Positions 43,841-52,427 of a DNA stretch of 64,000 bases are shown piece by piece. Every line of letters starts with the position of its first letter. Position 1 is the first letter of the stretch. The stretch is from Candidatus Flexicrinis affinis (lineage in GTDB: Bacteria; Chloroflexota; Anaerolineae; Aggregatilineales; Phototrophicaceae): positions 1,178,001 to 1,242,000 of the forward strand of contig JADJWE010000001.1 of assembly GCA_016716525.1 (NCBI GenBank). Reading direction: 5' to 3'. A program made the translations under genes and the position numbers. The notes below the pieces were generated by a model. That model made no database searches. It was not told the DNA's origin and was given only the letters and a program-made list of their open reading frames with translations.

Positions 43841-44999
43841 ACGAAAACGTCGAGCCGCTGCCCGGCGCGCTGTTGACCCAGATGTTGCCGCCATGCGCTT
43901 CAACGATTGTTCGGCAGATGGCGAGACCGAGACCGGTGCCCTGAACCCGATTCGCGTGATCGGCGGCACGGAAGAACTTGCGGAACATATTAGGCAGGTT
44001 GTCGGCGCTAATGCCGTCGCCCGTGTCTGCAACGTCGACCTGAACCATACCGTTGTCGGCGCTGTGCGCGGTGACCTTCACCGATCCACGAGGCCGGTTG
44101 TACTTGATTGCGTTCGTCAGCAGGTTGAGGACGACCTGCTTGATCTTGCCCTTGTCTCCGACGACGGCGGCTTCCGGTACCTCGAGGCTGATCTCGATTT
44201 CGCGACCGGCGGCTTGCGGCTCGACAATGGCCATGCAGTCGCGGATGAGCGGATAGAGGTCGACCACATCGCGCTCGATCTCCGCCCGTCCAGACTCGAG
44301 CCGCGCGAGGTCGAGGAAGTCCGACGTCAGCGAAATCAGCCGGTCGGTCTCGTCCTCGAGCAGATCATGGACCTCGTCACGCTTATCGGCAGGTAGGGTT
44401 GGGCGCTTCAACAAGTTGACACTGGCCTTCAGCGCTGCCAGTGGCGTACGCAGTTCGTGCACCATTTCCGAGATGAAATCACTCTGCATGAACAGGCGGG
44501 CATTCTCGATAGCGACACCTGCTTGGCTCGCCAATATCGTCAGCAAGTTGATGTCTTCACCGGTGAAGCGGCCGCCGATTTTATTGACGGCCTGCACGAC
44601 GCCGATCACGCGCGTGTGCGTCTTGAGGGGCACGCCCAACAGGTTTCGAGTCTCGAACTTGATTTCCTTCTCAATGTTTCGGAAGTGGATTGGCTCTTTG
44701 GTCACGTCCTCGATGACACGCGGCTCGCCATGTGAGGCAATCCAGCCGGCGATGCTGCGGTCCATCGGGACGACGATCTTCTCGGTTTCCTGCGGGCGTA
44801 GGTTCGAAGCGATCTCGAAGCGCAGCTCGCCCGTCGACGGGTCGATCAGGAGGATCGAACACGCCTCGACTTTCACGACATCGACGACAGCCAGCACGAT
44901 TTGCTGCAGCAGTGTCCGGTACTCGAGCGTCGAATTCAGATGTTTGGTGATCTCGAGTATTTTCCGATAGTCCTCGAGCTGCTGCTCGGCGTCGGCCAT
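43821..44999 (-). CDS. GAF-domain histidine kinase, soluble
   Basis: 392 residues with no membrane segment. An N-terminal coiled coil (1-25) and GAF domain (about 25-175; SILLIDPSTGEL, LLGVPLKTHTRVIGVVQAVNK) lead to HisKA and HATPase domains. The H-box is FISEMVHELRTPLAALKAS, N box NLLTNAIKYNRPRGS, DTGDGIS and GTGLGLAICRTIVEAHGG. The coiled coil and GAF suggest a cytoplasmic ligand or redox signal. It lies 10 bases after the stop of the receiver-CpaE fusion gene, so that protein is its likely phosphorelay partner. Confidence 0.9.
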   Translation of the reverse strand: MADAEQQLEDYRKILEITKHLNSTLEYRTLLQQIVLAVVDVVKVEACSILLIDPSTGELRFEIASNLRPQETEKIVVPMDRSIAGWIASHGEPRVIEDVTKEPIHFRNIEKEIKFETRNLLGVPLKTHTRVIGVVQAVNKIGGRFTGEDINLLTILASQAGVAIENARLFMQSDFISEMVHELRTPLAALKASVNLLKRPTLPADKRDEVHDLLEDETDRLISLTSDFLDLARLESGRAEIERDVVDLYPLIRDCMAIVEPQAAGREIEISLEVPEAAVVGDKGKIKQVVLNLLTNAIKYNRPRGSVKVTAHSADNGMVQVDVADTGDGISADNLPNMFRKFFRAADHANRVQGTGLGLAICRTIVEAHGGNIWVNSAPGSGSTFSFTVPAA

Positions 45000-45009
45000 A
45001 GCGTAGGTA

Positions 45010-46134
45010 TCACCCCGGGATCGTCTGGGCGAGCTTCATGAACTGATTGGCGATCACGGCGCCGGGTTGCTGGAGTACGATCGGGTTTCCCGCTTCCATC
45101 GCCTGATATGCGATTTCGGGTGCGGCGGAAATCATCCCGGCGACCGACTGTCCCAAGCGCGCTTCGACATCGGTCCAGGTGATCATGCCACGGGCCAACG
45201 GCGTGCGATGGATGACGACGATGTGGATCGGCTTGTTGAAGTCGTTCTTGATCGCCTCGATCAGATGCTCAGCCGCAGCGATAACCATGGCGACCGGCTC
45301 GACGAGGATGACCAACTTGTCAAGTGACGGCAGCATGCGCGCTGTCAGCTCACTGTATCCTGCGCCGAGGTCGATCACGATCGGGTTGCCAATCGCCTTC
45401 AAGCCGCGAATGATCGCGTTTGCAGCGTCCGGCGTAAATCGCAGCTGCGCCTCGCGCGGATCGGCAGATGCGGCCAACAGGCGCAATCCGCTGCCATGCG
45501 TGACGAGGTTTTGCATCAGCAGCGGCGCTTTGATCTCGTTGACCGGCTTGCTCAACACGTTCGCCATTCCATCGAGATTTTTCAGGCCAAGCGACATGCC
45601 GGCGTGTCCTGCGCCAAGCCGGAAGTCGACCAGAATCGGACGCCCCTTGTTTTGCTGGTGTGCCGCGGCGAGGTTGACGGCAACCGTGGTTGTGCCGATG
45701 CCGCCCTTCGCGCCTAACACGCCAACAGCGACCCCTTGCGGGCGCACGCTCTGCGAACTGGTCTGGTTGCGAGCGAGCACGGCCTTAATGCGTGATGCGA
45801 GCTCGGCAGGGTGGGTCGGCTTCGTCAGGTAGTCGTCAGCCCCGGCCTCAAACCCGGCGACCTTGTCGTCGATCAAGGTCTTGGCCGTGAACATGATAAT
45901 CGGAATAGGCCGTGTCTCGGGGTTTGCCCGCAGCCTGCGGCACACTTCGTAGCCATCCATGTCCATCATCATGATGTCGAGGATGATCAGGTTCGGCATC
46001 TCTGCCAGTGCTTTGGACAGCGCCTGTACACCGGAATTGGCAATAGCCACGTCGTAGCCCTGCCGTTTCAGCATCAGGCTGATCAGCTTCAAGCTCTCGA
46101 CGTCGTCATCGACAACCAGAATCTTTTCGGACAT
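45010..46134 (-). CDS. Receiver domain fused to CpaE-like MinD/ParA ATPase
   Basis: 374 residues. The N-terminal receiver (1-118) is complete: D9/D10/D11, phosphoacceptor D53 in LIILDIMMMDMDG and DDYLTKPTHP with the conserved Lys. The C-terminal ATPase (about 135-374) has the deviant Walker A GAKGGIGTTTVAVNLAAAHQ and the switch region LVDFRLGAGHAGMS. CpaE proteins recruit pilus or other machines to the cell pole and usually have a pseudo-receiver; here the receiver looks active, so phosphorylation by the adjacent GAF kinase may drive localisation. No pilus genes are in the window. Confidence 0.88.
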   Translation of the reverse strand: MSEKILVVDDDVESLKLISLMLKRQGYDVAIANSGVQALSKALAEMPNLIILDIMMMDMDGYEVCRRLRANPETRPIPIIMFTAKTLIDDKVAGFEAGADDYLTKPTHPAELASRIKAVLARNQTSSQSVRPQGVAVGVLGAKGGIGTTTVAVNLAAAHQQNKGRPILVDFRLGAGHAGMSLGLKNLDGMANVLSKPVNEIKAPLLMQNLVTHGSGLRLLAASADPREAQLRFTPDAANAIIRGLKAIGNPIVIDLGAGYSELTARMLPSLDKLVILVEPVAMVIAAAEHLIEAIKNDFNKPIHIVVIHRTPLARGMITWTDVEARLGQSVAGMISAAPEIAYQAMEAGNPIVLQQPGAVIANQFMKLAQTIPG

Positions 46135-46152
46135 TGTGCGGCTCCTCCGCAG

Positions 46153-46821
46153 TTATGATAGCGAGTATCGCTCTCCTGCGCGATAGGTTGCCGACGCGGG
46201 TTTTGCAGTGCGGAATGATTTCGGGCGCTTGTTCGCACTGCCGCACGCGTCTTCACGCAGGGAGTCAAACCGTTCCATCGTTGTAACTATCAGCATAACA
46301 TGCCCTGCCTCAACTCGGAATTGAGGCGGAGGAGCATACACCACCATTTCGTCAGTCAGCCGCGCGCCGATGACACGCCCCTCATACTTCGTCTGTAAGT
46401 CGAGGTCGCCGATTTGACGGCGGACCCACGGCGAGGTTTCGTCGATGCACAGCTCCGACGTCTCCAAGTGTGTAAGGGGATTGTACAGCACATACGTGAT
46501 AAAGTCGCTAACGACTGGCCGGGTTGTGGCCAGCAGCATGAACCGCGCTGCGATTCGAAAGGGGCTAATCACGCGACCCGCACCTGCACGACGCAGCGAT
46601 TCGTCGTCGGTCGGAACGCCCTCGAAATCGGATATGCCACTGCGCCTCAGCCCGCTGGCAAACCGGCCGTTCTTGGTCACCACAAGGACCGCATCGAGCA
46701 GCGGCATGCCCTCGGTCAGCATGTAGCCGATCACGATGCTCGGCATGATCACCCGCGTTGCCGCGGCCTCGATACGTATCTGCCGCTCTGGCTCCTCATA
46801 GGGTTTCACGGTCCTCAACAC
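46153..46821 (-). CDS. Truncated RCK/TrkA-C domain protein
   Basis: 222 residues. Part of an RCK_N-like region (LRRAGAGRVISPFRIAARFMLLATTRPVVSDF) and an RCK_C/TrkA-C-like domain (about 125-200: ELCIDETSPWVRRQIGDLDL to FRVEAGHVMLIVTTMERFDSLRED) are readable, as in the regulatory half of potassium channels and transporters. The N-terminal nucleotide-binding Rossmann repeat and any pore are missing, and the region upstream is a tRNA gene, so no channel is encoded here. The start (GTG, 46821) is uncertain. It may be a remnant or a free regulatory subunit. Confidence 0.6.
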   Translation of the reverse strand: MLRTVKPYEEPERQIRIEAAATRVIMPSIVIGYMLTEGMPLLDAVLVVTKNGRFASGLRRSGISDFEGVPTDDESLRRAGAGRVISPFRIAARFMLLATTRPVVSDFITYVLYNPLTHLETSELCIDETSPWVRRQIGDLDLQTKYEGRVIGARLTDEMVVYAPPPQFRVEAGHVMLIVTTMERFDSLREDACGSANKRPKSFRTAKPASATYRAGERYSLS

Positions 46822-46893
46822 GCGCAGCGCTCATATGTGATCTCGTATGACCGCGCCTCAAGTACGCCGCGACCAATGACCGGGGAGGGGGTC

Positions 46894-46922
46894 TTGAACG
46901 GCGTTTCAACCAATGCTATACT
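46894..46922 (+). promoter_or_regulatory. Promoter of tRNA-Thr
   Basis: TTGAAC, a 17-base spacer, TATACT, ending 12 bases before the tRNA. Close to the sigma-70 consensus. Confidence 0.75.
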
Positions 46923-46934
46923 GCTGCCGTCTAC

Positions 46935-47006
46935 GCCACCGTAGCTCAACGGCAGAGCATTCGCTTCGTAAGCGACAGGTTAAGGGTTCAAATCCCTTCG
47001 GTGGCT
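46935..47006 (+). tRNA. tRNA-Thr (anticodon CGT)
   Basis: The cloverleaf is readable: acceptor GCCACCG/CGGTGGC, D arm GCTCAACGGCAGAGC, anticodon loop TTCGTAA giving CGT (reads ACG), T arm AAGGG-TTCAAAT-CCCTT. One mismatch tops the anticodon stem. CCA is not encoded; CTCC follows the discriminator T. Confidence 0.95.
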
Positions 47007-47010
47007 CTCC

Positions 47011-47046
47011 AACGGCCTGCATGCTCTGATGCAGGCCGTTTTCGTT
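47011..47046 (+). terminator. Terminator after tRNA-Thr
   Basis: AACGGCCTGCAT/ATGCAGGCCGTT, a 12-bp perfect stem with a 6-base loop and TTTCGTT tail, 4 bases past the tRNA. It shows that the uridine kinase gene begins after 47046. Confidence 0.9.
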
Positions 47047-47060
47047 CAGGGGGCACGGGT

Positions 47061-47726
47061 GTGAGCACGCAGCACGAGATAGGCGTACCGTTTACGATTG
47101 GCGTTGCCGGCGGGACAGGCTCAGGCAAAACCACCGCCGCCATGGCGATCGTAGAACGGGTCGGCAGCGACAAAATCGCGTATCTTCCCCACGATGCATA
47201 CTACCGCGAGTTAATCAACCTTCCACCCGATAAGCGCGCTACGGTGAACTTCGACCATCCCGACTCGCTGGATACGCCGCTGATGATCGAGCATATCAAG
47301 CGTCTGCGCGACTGGGAGCCTGTGGAGATCCCGGTCTACGACTTCACGATCGATGCGCGCACCGACCGCACGATCCACGTCGATCCCCAGCCGATCATCC
47401 TGGTTGAAGGGATCTTGATTTTTGCCGAGCCGGAGCTTCGCGATCTGCTCGACTTCAAGATCTTCGTGGATACCGACTCCGATATCCGCTTTATCCGCCG
47501 CCTCCAACGTGACATCCGCGAGCGTGGCCGCTCGGTCGACAACGTGATTGAGCAGTATCTTCGAACGGTGCGGCCCATGCACCTTGAATTCGTTGAGCCA
47601 AGCCGCCGCTATGCCGACATCATCATTCCGCAGATGGGCTTCGATCATCCGGCGATCGACATGGTCGCTGATCGGGTTCGCGCGCTTGCCATGCGTGGTA
47701 CGCCGCCACACCTAAGTCGTTCCTAA
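47061..47726 (+). CDS. udk: Uridine kinase
   Basis: 221-residue P-loop kinase that phosphorylates uridine and cytidine in pyrimidine salvage. Walker A is VAGGTGSGKTTAA. Substrate-site motifs include LPHDAYYREL, FDHPDSLDTPLM and PVYDFTIDARTDRT; VILVEGILIF and RLQRDIRERGRS complete the family signature. The GTG at 47061 lies after the tRNA terminator and follows AGGGGG; earlier in-frame starts would lie within the terminator hairpin. Confidence 0.95.
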   Translation: MSTQHEIGVPFTIGVAGGTGSGKTTAAMAIVERVGSDKIAYLPHDAYYRELINLPPDKRATVNFDHPDSLDTPLMIEHIKRLRDWEPVEIPVYDFTIDARTDRTIHVDPQPIILVEGILIFAEPELRDLLDFKIFVDTDSDIRFIRRLQRDIRERGRSVDNVIEQYLRTVRPMHLEFVEPSRRYADIIIPQMGFDHPAIDMVADRVRALAMRGTPPHLSRS

Positions 47727-47829
47727 GGCGTCACAGATAGGTCGCTGAGAGTCGTGTGTTTCCGGCGGTAGAAAGTGCTATATTGCGATTATTGTTACTT
47801 TCTGCACAATCTACAAAGAGGTGCGCACC

Positions 47830-48624
47830 GTGTCCGGAATCCGTGCTGGTCAGCTCGTCAACATTCTCGCGTTGGCGGCCGTTGTCGCTTTCAACTTCAT
47901 CTCTCAGTCGCTGCCGCTGAACGGCCAGACCAGCGCTGAGATCGCGAACCGCTACTCGAACATGCTGTACTTCCCAGCCAACTATGCGTTCAGCATCTGG
48001 GGAGTCATCTACACGTTCCTCATCATCTTCGGCGTCTATCAAGCGCTTCCCAGTCAACGTGATAACCCGGCCGTTCAGCGTATCGGCTACCTGTTCGCGG
48101 CCAGCAGCGTATTCAACATCGCATGGCTGACGTGCTTCCACTACAACCAGTTCGCACTCAGCATGGTAATGATGCTGCTCCTGCTGGGCACCTTGCTGGC
48201 GATCTACATCCGGCTTGGCATTGGCGTGTCCGAGGTGAGCCGCGTGACGAAGATTGCCATCCACGTTCCGTTCAGCATTTACATCGGCTGGATTACTGCC
48301 GCGACGATCGCCAACGCCGGTTACCTGCTGGTCGATGCGGGTTGGGATGGGTTCGGCATTTCATCCGAGGTATGGGCCGTTATCATGCTCACGGTCACGG
48401 GAATCGTCGCCGCCGGCATGGTGTGGCTGCGGCGCGACATCGCTTATGGATTGGTGATTGTTTGGGCGGTTAGTGCGATTGCGGTCCGTCACGGCGCCAT
48501 CTCGAGCGTCGCGGTGGCTGCCGTGGCCGTCGCCGGGCTTACCGCCGTGCTGGTCGTCCTAGTCGCGCTGCGGATGTTCGGTGGCGGCTCGTCACCCGCC
48601 GTAGCAGGTTCCGCGCGCGCATAA
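47830..48624 (+). CDS. TspO/MBR-related membrane protein
   Basis: 264 residues with seven or more membrane helices. The region SNMLYFPANYAFSIWGVIYTFLIIFGVYQALP resembles the TspO/tryptophan-rich sensory protein family, which binds tetrapyrroles and lipids, but the protein is longer than the usual 160 residues and has extra C-terminal helices. AAAGAGG lies 9 bases before the GTG at 47830; the GTG at 47821 abuts the ribosome site and is less likely. The ligand is unknown. A strong terminator follows. Confidence 0.7.
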   Translation: MSGIRAGQLVNILALAAVVAFNFISQSLPLNGQTSAEIANRYSNMLYFPANYAFSIWGVIYTFLIIFGVYQALPSQRDNPAVQRIGYLFAASSVFNIAWLTCFHYNQFALSMVMMLLLLGTLLAIYIRLGIGVSEVSRVTKIAIHVPFSIYIGWITAATIANAGYLLVDAGWDGFGISSEVWAVIMLTVTGIVAAGMVWLRRDIAYGLVIVWAVSAIAVRHGAISSVAVAAVAVAGLTAVLVVLVALRMFGGGSSPAVAGSARA

Positions 48625-48649
48625 CACTCGACACTACAGGCATCGAATC

Positions 48650-48684
48650 AAGGCGCTCGGGGTTCATCCGCGAGCGCCTTTGTG
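48650..48684. terminator. Bidirectional terminator after the TspO-related gene
   Basis: AAGGCGCTCG/CGAGCGCCTT, a 10-bp perfect stem with an 11-base loop and a T-rich tail; it sits between two convergent stops. Confidence 0.88.
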
Positions 48685-48685
48685 T

Positions 48686-49777
48686 TTAGAACTCAGCCGG
48701 GTTCCGCACTTGAACGGGCCGGCCCTTCACAAGGATGTCGCCGTTCGCGTCGCCATTGAGCGCCCAATCGTCGTTGGCGACAAGGTTGACCCAAAAATCG
48801 CCGCGCACCTTCAGACCCGGTAGATTGTCGCGGTCGGCCTGACGATCGTGGCTGATCTTGCGGATTTCGGCCACTTTAGCCATCAATTCCTGCTCGGATA
48901 CACCGGTGTCGCCGACTCTGCTTCGGAGCGGAACGTTAAGTTCGGTCTCCGCGCGCGTGATCAAGCCGTGCATTACGCCGAAGTTGATGGCGATATCGAA
49001 GAGCAGCGCGAGGCTCAACGGAAGCTGAATCCCGCGCGGCGTCGCGCTGATCGACAACATGCGATCCCAATACGCCTCCGTCGCGACCTCGTTTTGGACG
49101 ATGCGCATCGCGTCCTCGTCGGCTGCGGCGACAAGCAGGTCGTGCATGCGCTGGTCGTCGCGCAGTGCAGGATCGCGCGCGAGGATGCGCGGCAGGTACT
49201 CGTTGCGCAGCATGTCGGCAACCGGCGTAATCGACCGTTCCAAGTAGCGGCGAATAACTGTCCCCAAGCTCCCGCTTGAGAGCGTGAACTGAAAACGCCC
49301 GTAGCTAACGATTCCGGTGTCGTAGTTCTGGTAGGCCGGGTAGCCTTTACCCTCGAAGACATGCGTAATGGCAAATGCGGCCCGGCGCACACGCTCCAGA
49401 CCAAACACGCCGGTGATGGGACGAGTAGGGACCGGCAGCGGCGCTTCTGCCCCGGCGCGGGTAACGGTAAATACGAACGTCCGCTCGCTGTAGACCCCAT
49501 AGCCCTGTTCACTGCAGTCCCCGACGATGTCAAGCAGATCGTCGCGGATATAGCCAACAGCGCCGCCGTGGAAAGTCAGCTTGAACCACTGATAGATCTT
49601 GCCGTCCTTGGCTTTGTTCTCGGCATCGGGCGTGACGTCGAGGATTCGCAAGCTGTCCATGCCGACCGGCACCGTGAACGCGACCTCAAAATTGGTGCCG
49701 GGACCGGAACGCACGTTGACTTCGGTGACGGATGGGATATGTGGGATGCCCCGCACGACAGCGACACAATCAGACAT
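48686..49777 (-). CDS. SH3 domain plus chitosanase (GH46)-like protein, no signal peptide
   Basis: 363 residues. Residues about 10-75 form a bacterial SH3 domain (VNVRSGPGTNFEVAFTVPVG, YIRDDLL). Residues about 120-330 resemble GH46 chitosanases and lysozyme-like enzymes: ITHVFEGKGYPAYQNYDTGIVSYGRFQF with the Glu and Asp spaced as in the family, then FGVMHGLITRAE. No secretion signal is seen, unlike known enzymes of this class. The start at 49777 is preceded by a G-rich run; an ATG 30 bases upstream has no ribosome site. Peptidoglycan or chitosan hydrolysis is inferred; release by lysis or another route would be needed. Confidence 0.65.
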   Translation of the reverse strand: MSDCVAVVRGIPHIPSVTEVNVRSGPGTNFEVAFTVPVGMDSLRILDVTPDAENKAKDGKIYQWFKLTFHGGAVGYIRDDLLDIVGDCSEQGYGVYSERTFVFTVTRAGAEAPLPVPTRPITGVFGLERVRRAAFAITHVFEGKGYPAYQNYDTGIVSYGRFQFTLSSGSLGTVIRRYLERSITPVADMLRNEYLPRILARDPALRDDQRMHDLLVAAADEDAMRIVQNEVATEAYWDRMLSISATPRGIQLPLSLALLFDIAINFGVMHGLITRAETELNVPLRSRVGDTGVSEQELMAKVAEIRKISHDRQADRDNLPGLKVRGDFWVNLVANDDWALNGDANGDILVKGRPVQVRNPAEF

Positions 49778-49930
49778 GGTAGGCCCCCGTAACATCACGA
49801 CTGACATGACACATGCTTCGGATTGTAGCGCAAGTTCCTAGATTAGGCGTCCATAATAGCCGGAGTGCTTTGTACGATGATGCGCGATAATCACACTGTC
49901 GAATGCAGGCGAATCAGGCGAATACCTCCC

Positions 49931-51913
49931 ATGACTCGATTGAATCTCTCTCTTGTCCTTGTCTTGCTCGTCACCGCGATGGCCTCGGCGCAATCCCTGC
50001 CGCCAGCCCAAGTCGTCAACGACGAAGGCGGGCCGGTCGTCATCACAGGCTCGGTGGCCTATACGAGTCCGTTCTTCACGTCCGGCGTTGCCTCTCCACT
50101 CGTGATCCTCGAAGACCAAGCCGGATTTGTGGATCGCAATGAGTACTTTGTCTTTCCGCCAGAATCGCAAACGCTGGGTCAGATCACGTCCGACTTCTAT
50201 ACATCGCCGTTTACGTACAGCGTCGCCCTGCCCATCGAGCCACAGGGGACCCTGCGGGACGTTGACAACGACAGCGAGCAAGAAGTCGGTGTCATGGTGT
50301 TCGCGGTGGCCTACTGGAACAACGTGTGGGGCGATCCGTTCTTAGAGGAACGCGACTTGTCCGGCGGTGGCTGGTCGACGGCCTATGCCTCAACACGCAT
50401 CAGCGAAGACCCCGAGAAGCGGATGGAAATCATCGGCGGCAAGTTTCTGATCTTTGCGCCCGAACCCGGCCAGGGCTTCCCGAGCGGATTCGGCGCTGAT
50501 GGACTACTGTTCACTGATGACGACCCGATTGTCGAGGTGCCGCAGGGGTATTCGGTCGTTGACATGGACAGCGAGCCGTTCGTCTTTGACCGTTCTCAAG
50601 AGCAGGTCATCGATTTGATCGAGCCTGAAGGCGCGGCGCTGGTCGACTACAGCGGATTGAGCTATACGGATGCGTTCGATGCGATGGTCGAAAAGCTGCG
50701 CAACGAGTACGCGTTCACCGAGTACAAAGGGCTGGATTGGGACGCGGTGGTCAAGAAGTATCGCCCGCGCTTCGAGGAGGCCGACCAACGCGGCGACCGC
50801 CAGCTTTATCTCGACATGCTCTCCGAGATTATCTGGGGCTTCCCGGATGGACACGTCAGCGTGCGGCCCTTCAGCCTGTTTGTCGATCGCGTCCGTACAG
50901 CCGTCGAAGGCGGCGTGGGGATTGCCATTCGCGAAACCGACGACCGCGAGTCCTACGTCGTCTTTGTGACGCCGAGCAGCCCCGCCGCGCAGGAGGGAAT
51001 CCGCCGCGGTGCGCGCATACTGGCCGTCGATGGCCGACCGATCGAGGACGTCATCGCGCGGACCAATCCAATCAGCGAGACGTTTAGCACCGAACACAAC
51101 CGGCGACTCGCGCAGGCGCGCTACGCGTTGCGGTTCCCGCTCTCCACCGGCAGCGTGGAGATCACATACCAGAACGCCGGATCATCGCCCGTCACCGCGA
51201 CACTTCAGGTGGTCAACGAGTTCGACAGCTTCTTCTACAGCCCCGAACCGGCGTTTACCGGTTACGAACTCCCACTGGACTTCCGTGTATTGGACAGCGG
51301 CTTGGCCTACGCGAAGATCTACTCGTTCAATGACAACGACCTTCTCACGATTCAGCTGTGGGAGCGGATGATCCGTACGGTGATCGATCAGGGCGCGCCC
51401 GGCCTGATCATCGACATGCGCCAGAACGGGGGCGGCAACGGGTTCATCGCCGATCAGATGGCCGCTTACTTCTTCGACGAACCGCTGGTGGTCGGGTCGC
51501 GGGGGTACTACAACAAAGAGGCGGGGGAGTTCATCTTCGACCCGCGCTCGGTACAGCGGATGTACCTGCCGGCCGATGACCTTCGCTACTTCGGACCGGT
51601 CGTCGTTCTGATCGGGCCCGATTGCGCCAGCGCATGCGAACGATTCGCCTATGACCTCTCGCTCGAGGACCGTGCCGATGTTGTCGGACATTATCCGACC
51701 GCTGGCCTTGGCGGCAGTGTGGACGACTTCGTGATGCCCGAGGGCGTCATCGTGCGCTATACGGCGGGACGCTCGCTCGACGCCGACGGCAACATTCATA
51801 TCGAGAGCCTCGGTGTGCCGCCCACGGTTCGCGTGCCGGTCACGGTCGACACGCTGTTGTCGGACGGCGATCCGATCCTTGAAGAGGCCGAACGCATCCT
51901 GCTGCAGTTTTAG
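49931..51913 (+). CDS. Secreted S41-family peptidase
   Basis: 660-residue exported protease. A signal peptide (TRLNLSLVLVLLVTAMASAQS) is followed by an N-terminal beta-rich domain unlike the usual S41 arrangement. A tricorn-core helical region starts near 255 (YTDAFDAMVEKLRNEYAF) and a PDZ-like segment (VTPSSPAAQEGIRRGARILAVDG) precedes the catalytic C-terminal domain. The expected nucleophile Ser lies in IGPDCASACERFAYDLS, with IIDMRQNGGGNG upstream. No good ribosome site precedes the ATG. A strong hairpin follows the stop. Confidence 0.88.
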   Translation: MTRLNLSLVLVLLVTAMASAQSLPPAQVVNDEGGPVVITGSVAYTSPFFTSGVASPLVILEDQAGFVDRNEYFVFPPESQTLGQITSDFYTSPFTYSVALPIEPQGTLRDVDNDSEQEVGVMVFAVAYWNNVWGDPFLEERDLSGGGWSTAYASTRISEDPEKRMEIIGGKFLIFAPEPGQGFPSGFGADGLLFTDDDPIVEVPQGYSVVDMDSEPFVFDRSQEQVIDLIEPEGAALVDYSGLSYTDAFDAMVEKLRNEYAFTEYKGLDWDAVVKKYRPRFEEADQRGDRQLYLDMLSEIIWGFPDGHVSVRPFSLFVDRVRTAVEGGVGIAIRETDDRESYVVFVTPSSPAAQEGIRRGARILAVDGRPIEDVIARTNPISETFSTEHNRRLAQARYALRFPLSTGSVEITYQNAGSSPVTATLQVVNEFDSFFYSPEPAFTGYELPLDFRVLDSGLAYAKIYSFNDNDLLTIQLWERMIRTVIDQGAPGLIIDMRQNGGGNGFIADQMAAYFFDEPLVVGSRGYYNKEAGEFIFDPRSVQRMYLPADDLRYFGPVVVLIGPDCASACERFAYDLSLEDRADVVGHYPTAGLGGSVDDFVMPEGVIVRYTAGRSLDADGNIHIESLGVPPTVRVPVTVDTLLSDGDPILEEAERILLQF

Positions 51914-51921
51914 GCCGTTTG

Positions 51922-51964
51922 CCGGGGCCGTGCCGATCGCAGGGGCGGCCCCGGGTTTCGTTTT
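51922..51964 (+). terminator. Terminator after the S41 peptidase
   Basis: CCGGGGCCG/CGGCCCCGG, a 9-bp stem with a 15-base loop, followed by a TTTCGTTTT tail. Confidence 0.85.
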
Positions 51965-52007
51965 GAATGAAACACGAACTCTGTTTGAGTGAAAGTATAC
52001 GAAAATG

Positions 52008-52036
52008 TTCGACTCTTTATGTTTAAGCGGTATAAT
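52008..52036 (+). promoter_or_regulatory. Promoter of the STAS-glgX genes
   Basis: TTCGAC, a 17-base spacer and a perfect TATAAT; predicted transcription start near 52043. Confidence 0.65.
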
Positions 52037-52045
52037 GCCGGTTAT

Positions 52046-52420
52046 ATGATGAGGTTAAACGCGCCAGATCAATTGGCTATGGATCAAGAGATGGTTTGGA
52101 ACGTCGAACAATTCAATAATGTCACCGTGCTCAGTTTGAAGGGCGCGTTGAACGGGGACAGCGTAACGTCAATTCAAGACGCCGTACTCAGTCAAATTCA
52201 AGAAGGGAAACAGGTTCTCCTCGACCTCGCGGCAGTCCCTTACTTGTCCAGCGCGGCGCTGCGCTTTCTACTCTCTCTGTACCGCACAATTCGCGACAAG
52301 AACGGCACGATGGCCTTGGCGGGCCTGACGGACGATGTTTCAGACGTCATGTCGATGACCGGCTTTCTCGACCTGTTTCGTACGTACAGCGACCGTGGAA
52401 CTGCTCTAGCGCTGATGTAA
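52046..52420 (+). CDS. STAS-domain anti-sigma-factor antagonist
   Basis: About 124 residues, a lone STAS domain beginning WNVEQFNNVTVLSLKGAL. The conserved phosphoacceptor region is DLAAVPYLSSAALRFLL, where the usual DxSxxxxxDSSG-type loop reads YLSSAAL: the Ser pair is kept. It would act in a partner-switching pathway with an anti-sigma kinase; none is encoded nearby. The start is unsure: ATGs at 52046 and 52049 lie within 6 bases of the predicted transcript start (nearly leaderless), while those at 52079 and 52091 are closer to the domain. glgX begins 7 bases after the stop. Confidence 0.82.
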   Translation: MMRLNAPDQLAMDQEMVWNVEQFNNVTVLSLKGALNGDSVTSIQDAVLSQIQEGKQVLLDLAAVPYLSSAALRFLLSLYRTIRDKNGTMALAGLTDDVSDVMSMTGFLDLFRTYSDRGTALALM

Positions 52421-52427
52421 CGCCCCA

